A stretch of DNA of 10,807 bases, taken from contig JAQVIE010000016.1 of assembly GCA_028695895.1 (NCBI GenBank), positions 1-10,807 of the forward strand, given 5' to 3'. This DNA comes from Methanospirillum sp. (lineage in GTDB: Archaea; Halobacteriota; Methanomicrobia; Methanomicrobiales; Methanospirillaceae). Positions within the stretch are counted from its first letter, which is position 1. Each line of letters begins with the position of its first letter. This document shows positions 7,022-10,807 of this stretch, piece by piece. The notes under the pieces are model-generated. The model saw nothing but the letters and a program-made list of their open reading frames with translations, was not told the origin of the DNA and did no database searches. Position numbers and translations under genes: made by a program.

Positions 7022-8262
7022 CTGGTGAAACCGTCCGCATTGCCCAGTTGTCCTGTGGACCTGAGTATTCCGGAGTTCAAAAAGAGATATACGCCGCAGC
7101 AGAGGCTGTCGGAGCAGAAGTCTTCTTCCCGGATCTCTCACTTGCTGATATAAAGAGAAATTTCAGGGATTTCGGGCTTGATGTCAGGTCAGGTGACCTG
7201 AAGCTTGCAATTGCCCGTGCGGTTGCCCTGGTTGAGGGTGCTGCTGATGCAGATGCTGTCTTTATTGCATCCTGTTTCAGGTGCGCAGAAGCAGCAATTG
7301 TCAGAAATGAGCTTAGGAGATATATTCACGAATATTCAAAACTTCCGGTTGTAAGTTATTCTTTTACCGAACGGACAACATCAGGGACACTTCTTACAAG
7401 GATGGAAGCCCTGACCACGATTGCCCGCAGACGTGCCCTTCTTGCCCGTGAACGACAGACCGGACTTACGATGGGGGTTGATTCTGGTTCTTCCACTACC
7501 AAGGCGGTTGTTATGCAGGACAATGAGATCATCGGCACAGGATGGCGCCCGACTACTGAGGTAATTGCCAGTGCAGATGATGCTATTGCTCTTGCATTGG
7601 AGGAATCAGGGGTTAAACGGGATGATCTTGATGCTGTTGGCACAACCGGTTATGGCAGGTTCCTGGTTGGGGAACAAATAAAAGCTGATCTTGTCCAGGA
7701 AGAGCTTACGGTAAATAGTAAGGGTGCTGTGTTCCTTGCTGACTGTCAGCATGGTCCTTCTACAGTAATTGACATCGGAGGCATGGACAACAAGGCCATA
7801 TCTGTTCTTGATGGTATTCCCGGTACCTTTACCATGGGTGGTATCTGCGCAGGGGCATCCGGGCGTTTTCTTGAGATGACTGCAAAGCGTCTTGGAGTAG
7901 ACATCACAGAGCTTGGCCCGCTTGCCATGAAGGGGATGGGCGATGATGTTCCAATGAACAGTTATTGTATTGTTTTTGGGACCCAGAGTCTTGTAAATGC
8001 CCTTGCTGAAGGTCATTCAAAAGAAAATGTGGCAGCAGCAGCCTGTCATTCTGTAGCTGAACAGGTCTTTGAACAACAGCTCCAGGAGATAGACATCAAA
8101 GAGCCGGTTGTCATGGTTGGCGGAACTTCGCTTATCCAGGGTCTTGTCCGTGCAATGGGAAATCTGCTTCAGACTGAGGTTGTTGTTCCTCATCACTCCC
8201 AGTACATAGGGTCAGTAGGAGCTGCATTACTGTCTTCAGGATTCGTGGAGAAGAGCGGATAG
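7018..8262 (+). CDS. mmp15: Methanogenesis marker protein 15 (Mmp15), HgdC/BadF-type activator ATPase with an N-terminal CxxC domain
   Basis: The 414 residues contain two parts. Residues 151-410 form an ASKHA ATPase of the BadF/HgdC activator family: phosphate-1 loop [10 protein letters not shown] (153-162), GYGRFLVG (211-218), phosphate-2 IDIGGMDNK (251-259), [11 protein letters not shown] (276-286), [16 protein letters not shown] (314-329) and adenosine motif [11 protein letters not shown] (365-375). Cys277 and Cys317 match the two cysteines by which the HgdC dimer holds one [4Fe-4S] cluster; their spacing of 40 is close to the 39 in HgdC. Such activators use ATP to drive low-potential electron transfer. 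Residues 1-140 are an extra domain with SCFRC (Cys86, Cys89), SKLPVVSYS and [11 protein letters not shown], the last resembling the C-terminal helix motif of dehydratase subunits. Its target in methanogens is not known; the operon suggests MCR activation or cluster assembly. ATG 7018 overlaps the mmp5 stop and has GGAGGAG upstream. Confidence 0.92.
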   Translation: MTGETVRIAQLSCGPEYSGVQKEIYAAAEAVGAEVFFPDLSLADIKRNFRDFGLDVRSGDLKLAIARAVALVEGAADADAVFIASCFRCAEAAIVRNELRRYIHEYSKLPVVSYSFTERTTSGTLLTRMEALTTIARRRALLARERQTGLTMGVDSGSSTTKAVVMQDNEIIGTGWRPTTEVIASADDAIALALEESGVKRDDLDAVGTTGYGRFLVGEQIKADLVQEELTVNSKGAVFLADCQHGPSTVIDIGGMDNKAISVLDGIPGTFTMGGICAGASGRFLEMTAKRLGVDITELGPLAMKGMGDDVPMNSYCIVFGTQSLVNALAEGHSKENVAAAACHSVAEQVFEQQLQEIDIKEPVVMVGGTSLIQGLVRAMGNLLQTEVVVPHHSQYIGSVGAALLSSGFVEKSG

Positions 8263-8264
8263 GT

Positions 8265-8849
8265 ATGTCAACGCTGGAGTATTTTGAGGTTGACTCAACT
8301 GAACCGGTTGGAGGGCAGCTCTACCGCCGGATCGCGTCAACCGTCATCACTGATCATAACCTGCTAAAAGTTCTTGAAAGGCTTAGAATATTTATTGATC
8401 CAGCCATTCCGATTTTTATTGCAGTGGGTGTCACAAGAACTGTTCCAAGGACTATTACCGTGTCAGATCTTGCTGGTGTCACCTTTGATGAACAAAAGAT
8501 TACTCTTTCTATTGCTGATGAGACATATCTTGCAAATCTTCTGCAATTTCTCTGGAAAGAATATGGTAAAGACCATGTTAACCAGCCTGACCGGTTTACC
8601 ATAGAAGTTCAAATTTCAGGAGATGCTGCAGAATCAGGTATAGAAGATCTTGCAGTGGCGGATCCTTCTGAAGGTCTTTATAAGGATCTTATCTACTCCA
8701 TGCAGGTTATCTGTCCTGAAGGTTACAAGGTTAAAAAACAGAATTTCAATAATGGCAGGTTCTGGTTTGTTGCAAGTGAAAATACTCTGCCTGAGGATGT
8801 TTCTTCTCTTGTCACTGAACAATTTGAAATCATGGGGGCTGCATCATGA
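8265..8849 (+). CDS. mmp17: Methanogenesis marker protein 17 (Mmp17), MCR activation complex subunit
   Basis: Mmp17 is one of the proteins that co-purify in the Methanococcus maripaludis MCR activation complex with McrC, Mmp7, Mmp3 and A2. The 194 residues have no enzymatic motif that I recognise and only one cysteine (in VICPEGYKV), so it is unlikely to hold a cluster alone and may be structural or supply a single ligand. The sequence alternates strands and helices, for example VLERLRIFIDPAIPIFIAVG and EQKITLSIADETYLANLLQFL; there is no signal peptide or membrane segment. The start follows the mmp15 stop by two bases; its ribosome site is weaker than those of its neighbours (AGGT immediately before ATG, GGAG further up), so translation may depend on coupling to mmp15. 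Its stop overlaps the mmp7 start by ATGA. Confidence 0.91.
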   Translation: MSTLEYFEVDSTEPVGGQLYRRIASTVITDHNLLKVLERLRIFIDPAIPIFIAVGVTRTVPRTITVSDLAGVTFDEQKITLSIADETYLANLLQFLWKEYGKDHVNQPDRFTIEVQISGDAAESGIEDLAVADPSEGLYKDLIYSMQVICPEGYKVKKQNFNNGRFWFVASENTLPEDVSSLVTEQFEIMGAAS

Positions 8850-9784
8850 TCCTGGTTCCGATTACTTATAAAGGCGGAGTATTTCGTCATGATGAGATAC
8901 TTGATCTTATCGAGGATGTGGGCGGGTACATCATTCAAAAACACATGATTGCCCAGGAGGTGGTTCTTCAGGCTCTGGTCCCAAAAGACGATATTGATAC
9001 TCTTAAAAAGGTCTCCCGCCCTCTTGCAGGAGAGGTTATTCCAGCTCCTCTTGTCGGAACCGAGATTGCAGTGGTCTCAATGTCAGTTGAAATTCATCAC
9101 CTTCCTCATGCATCCTGTGACATCGCAGAATACCTCAGAACTGCAGGTGCAAAGACTAATATGGTCGGTCTTGCACGAGGATTTGGAAAACGAATCGGCC
9201 TGTTATCTGACGAAGAACGGGATATTATCAATGAGCATGACCTGGCAATTTATCTGTTTGGCAACTTTGAAACCTGTATAAAAGAAAAGATGCCGACATT
9301 CAGACGTGGAATAAAGGTACCATTTATCGTCTGTGGTGGTCCGTCAAAGGAGGCCCTGAAAAAAATAATTGATCCTCCTGCTGCAGGATATATAGGTGGC
9401 ATGGGCAGGTTCATGCACAGGACCAAGGAACCTCATGAAATTGCAATGCTTGATGAGATAGTGGCAGAGGTCTCAAGGATCATAGATCAGAAAAGGGCCA
9501 TGATTGCAAAAGACCCTTTGTCGGTTACACCTGCACGTCTCATGGATATAATACTTGAAAATGTGCCTGACATACATGAGGTAACTTCACCTGTCCCTGT
9601 TGTGGTACAGATGGACGGACTAAGGGTTAAACTGCCGTATGACCCCTTCGCAAAGGAGATTAAGAACATTGAGGTTGAATCTGGTATCAGGATAGTAGAT
9701 ATCTGTGATATCCATCCGTCACGTATGCGGGATTATATTCTTTTAAAAGTAAAGCCGTTTTCAGAAACGGGGATGCTTGTATAA
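8846..9784 (+). CDS. mmp7: Methanogenesis marker protein 7 (Mmp7), MCR activation complex subunit
   Basis: Mmp7 is a core subunit of the MCR activation complex, which contains three complex iron-sulfur clusters resembling the nitrogenase-cofactor precursor. The 312-residue protein is soluble and methanogen-specific. Cysteines are Cys91 (PHASCDIAEYL), Cys144 (FGNFETCIKEKM), Cys163 (FIVCGGPSKEAL) and Cys287 (VDICDIHPSRM); all lie in segments rich in Gly, His or Pro and are candidates for cluster ligands, but ligand assignment is inference. HHLPHASC and GYIGGMGRFMHRTKEPHEI are other distinctive motifs. A helix around 198-219 links the central domain to a C-terminal part with VVVQMDGLRVKLPYDPF. 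The ATG overlaps the mmp17 stop, with GGGGG upstream. It is the last gene of the block and is followed at once by a T-rich tract. mcrC, which encodes the remaining partner, is not in the window. Confidence 0.93.
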   Translation: MILVPITYKGGVFRHDEILDLIEDVGGYIIQKHMIAQEVVLQALVPKDDIDTLKKVSRPLAGEVIPAPLVGTEIAVVSMSVEIHHLPHASCDIAEYLRTAGAKTNMVGLARGFGKRIGLLSDEERDIINEHDLAIYLFGNFETCIKEKMPTFRRGIKVPFIVCGGPSKEALKKIIDPPAAGYIGGMGRFMHRTKEPHEIAMLDEIVAEVSRIIDQKRAMIAKDPLSVTPARLMDIILENVPDIHEVTSPVPVVVQMDGLRVKLPYDPFAKEIKNIEVESGIRIVDICDIHPSRMRDYILLKVKPFSETGMLV

Positions 9785-9799
9785 TTTTTTATCTTTTAG
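9783..9799 (+). terminator. T-rich archaeal-type terminator after mmp7
   Basis: Six T (9785-9790) and then four T (9794-9797) begin one base after the mmp7 stop codon, within an otherwise T-rich stretch and without an evident stem. Archaeal RNA polymerase terminates at such oligo-T tracts. The position, at the end of a seven-gene block, supports the call. Confidence 0.5.
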
Positions 9800-9874
9800 T
9801 CCTTGTGCCATCTTTGAAAAATGAGGTATACCTCCATGATCCTACTCTGACATGATAATCTCTTCCAAAGAATT
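9800..9874 (+). promoter_or_regulatory. Intergenic region with a perfect 12-base palindrome upstream of the PEGA gene
   Basis: The interval separates the MCR-activation block from the exported-protein operon and should contain the latter's promoter. A perfect palindrome, GAGGTATACCTC, lies at 9823-9834, 40 bases before the ATG at 9875; its centre GTATAC could overlap a TATA element or be a dimeric repressor site. About two to three such 12-base palindromes are expected by chance in a window of this size, so the evidence is positional only. Confidence 0.3.
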
Positions 9875-10756
9875 ATGAGCGTTCATAGCTTATGCTCACA
9901 TATAAGGGGTAGATGTGAAGTGAACTGGCATATTCTACTGACAAGTCTGGTGGTCTTTTCCACAATTTTTTCTTGTCAGGCAGCTGGAGATGAGAAACAG
10001 TTTTCATCACCAGGAATTGGATATATAGAGGTCAGATCTGACCTGGAAGGGGCTCGTGTATATTTTGATACCCTGTATATGGGTTATGTTCTTAATGGGA
10101 GTCTGATAATTCCAGTTGATACCACGGTCAAACCATCCTGGAAGAATGTCAGGATGGAATATAGCGGGTACCTGCCCTATGCAGGCCCGTACATCCAGAC
10201 TGAGGCCGGGAAAACAATTGCATACAAGATAGATCTCTGCAATACCTCGTACTACCAAACCGGGATGGTCAGGTTTACAAGCGAACCGGCAGGAACTGAA
10301 TTTCTTTTAAATGGTAAAAGTATGGGTACAACACCTGATTCAGGTGTCCTTGTTGCATACACCGTACCTCGGGGTTTATATATTGTAAACGCGCAGAGAC
10401 CTGGTGATCAGACGATAACTGATGAGATTTATGTTGATGAAAATGCTGAAACAAAGTACAGTGTTGAAATGGTACTTTCCCCGCTTGGTGAACTGATTAT
10501 TGACTCAAAACCGGAAGGTGGAGAGATCTTTATTGATAATCGTCTTACCGGGCTTACTCCGCTTTACATGAAGGATGTTCCAGCAGGTGAACACAGAATC
10601 CTTATCAGACTTGAAGGATACCAGGACTGGGCTGGTAATGTGTCTGTATCCGGAGGAAGCTCAAGTTCAGTTGAAGCAGTCTTTGTCTCATCAGGTAAGC
10701 AGTATGAGCCGGAGATCGTGGATGAACCGGATGAACCTATGGAGCCAAAACAATGA
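9875..10756 (+). CDS. Exported protein with three PEGA-type repeats
   Basis: This protein appears to be secreted or surface-exposed. From ATG 9875 it has 293 residues: a short arginine-containing N-region, a hydrophobic core ILLTSLVVFSTIFSC (20-34) and a probable cleavage after QAA (35-37). Three repeats of about 70 residues follow, near 48-122, 129-201 and 204-273; each begins with G-x-hydrophobic-x-hydrophobic-x-S-x-x-x-G-A/G/T and a short strand, as in the PEGA domain of archaeal and bacterial surface proteins. The third (SKPEGGEIFIDNRLTG, then VPAGEHRILIRLEGYQ) is the most canonical. The C-terminus (277-293) is acidic and Pro-rich, with no PGF-CTERM signal or membrane anchor. An alternative start is GTG 9920, with AGGGGTAG 7 bases upstream; it gives 278 residues but a signal peptide with no positive charge. 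No specific function can be given. The stop overlaps the next start by ATGA. Confidence 0.82.
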   Translation: MSVHSLCSHIRGRCEVNWHILLTSLVVFSTIFSCQAAGDEKQFSSPGIGYIEVRSDLEGARVYFDTLYMGYVLNGSLIIPVDTTVKPSWKNVRMEYSGYLPYAGPYIQTEAGKTIAYKIDLCNTSYYQTGMVRFTSEPAGTEFLLNGKSMGTTPDSGVLVAYTVPRGLYIVNAQRPGDQTITDEIYVDENAETKYSVEMVLSPLGELIIDSKPEGGEIFIDNRLTGLTPLYMKDVPAGEHRILIRLEGYQDWAGNVSVSGGSSSSVEAVFVSSGKQYEPEIVDEPDEPMEPKQ

Positions 10757-10807
10757 GATCCCTGGCAGTCATTTTTTGGACAGGTTTTCTCTCCTGTTTT
10801 GTAATGT
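10753..10807 (+). CDS. N-terminal fragment of a probable exported protein, cut off by the right edge
   Basis: Only 18 codons are visible, beginning MRSLAVIFWTGFLSC: one arginine followed by a hydrophobic stretch, as in a signal peptide or first membrane segment. The ATG overlaps the PEGA gene stop (ATGA), and GGAG at 10741-10744 lies 8 bases upstream, both typical of a second operon gene. The product cannot be identified; operon membership suggests it too acts at the cell surface. Confidence 0.5.
   Translation, partial: MRSLAVIFWTGFLSCFVM

Noticed and set aside
7606..8016. Minus-strand open frame of 136 residues
   Set aside because: It lies wholly inside mmp15, antisense to the conserved ATPase motifs.
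9897..9907. CACATATAAGG as a TATA box for the PEGA gene
   Set aside because: Initiation about 25 bases further on would fall after both possible start codons (9875 and 9920), so it cannot serve either.

Overview
The window comes from a methanogenic archaeon, most likely of the order Methanomicrobiales and perhaps close to Methanospirillum. The evidence is seven genes of a methanogen-only cluster (component A2 of the methyl-coenzyme M reductase activation system and methanogenesis marker proteins 3, 6, 5, 15, 17 and 7), an archaeal form III RuBisCO paired with ribose-1,5-bisphosphate isomerase, a PEGA-domain exported protein, and middling GC by eye. The genus is a guess, because no rRNA or other placing gene is present.

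Layout. Positions 1-1966 (minus strand) hold a two-gene operon: ribose-1,5-bisphosphate isomerase (e2b2) followed after one base by form III RuBisCO large subunit (rbcL), which runs off the left edge after 336 codons. A short AT-rich divergent region (1967-2068) separates it from a plus-strand HAD-superfamily protein (2069-2884) that resembles the soluble phosphorylation domain of P-type ATPases but has Ala at the usual D+2 position. After a 97-base gap with a plausible promoter come seven tightly packed plus-strand genes (2982-9784): atwA, mmp3, mmp6, mmp5, mmp15, mmp17, mmp7. Junctions are 4-base ATGA overlaps or gaps of 0-12 bases. A T-rich tract ends this block. The right end (9875 to the edge) holds a second operon: an exported protein with three PEGA repeats and the first 18 codons of another apparently exported protein.

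How the genes work together. Methyl-coenzyme M reductase (MCR) needs its nickel cofactor F430 reduced to Ni(I) in an ATP-dependent reaction. The purified activation complex of Methanococcus maripaludis contains McrC, Mmp7, Mmp17, Mmp3 and A2. Four of these five are encoded here side by side; McrC normally lies in the mcr operon, which is outside the window. Mmp6, Mmp5 and Mmp15 share the operon without an assigned role. Mmp15 carries an activator-type ATPase domain (HgdC/BadF family) with both cluster-binding cysteines in place. Its N-terminal part and Mmp5 look like related small domains, each with a CxxC, reminiscent of the dehydratase partner of such activators. This is the most interesting unexplained part of the window. 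The left operon belongs to CO2 fixation/nucleotide-ribose metabolism and has no evident link to MCR.

No RNA genes, insertion sequences, CRISPR arrays or gene-free stretches longer than 300 bases were seen.
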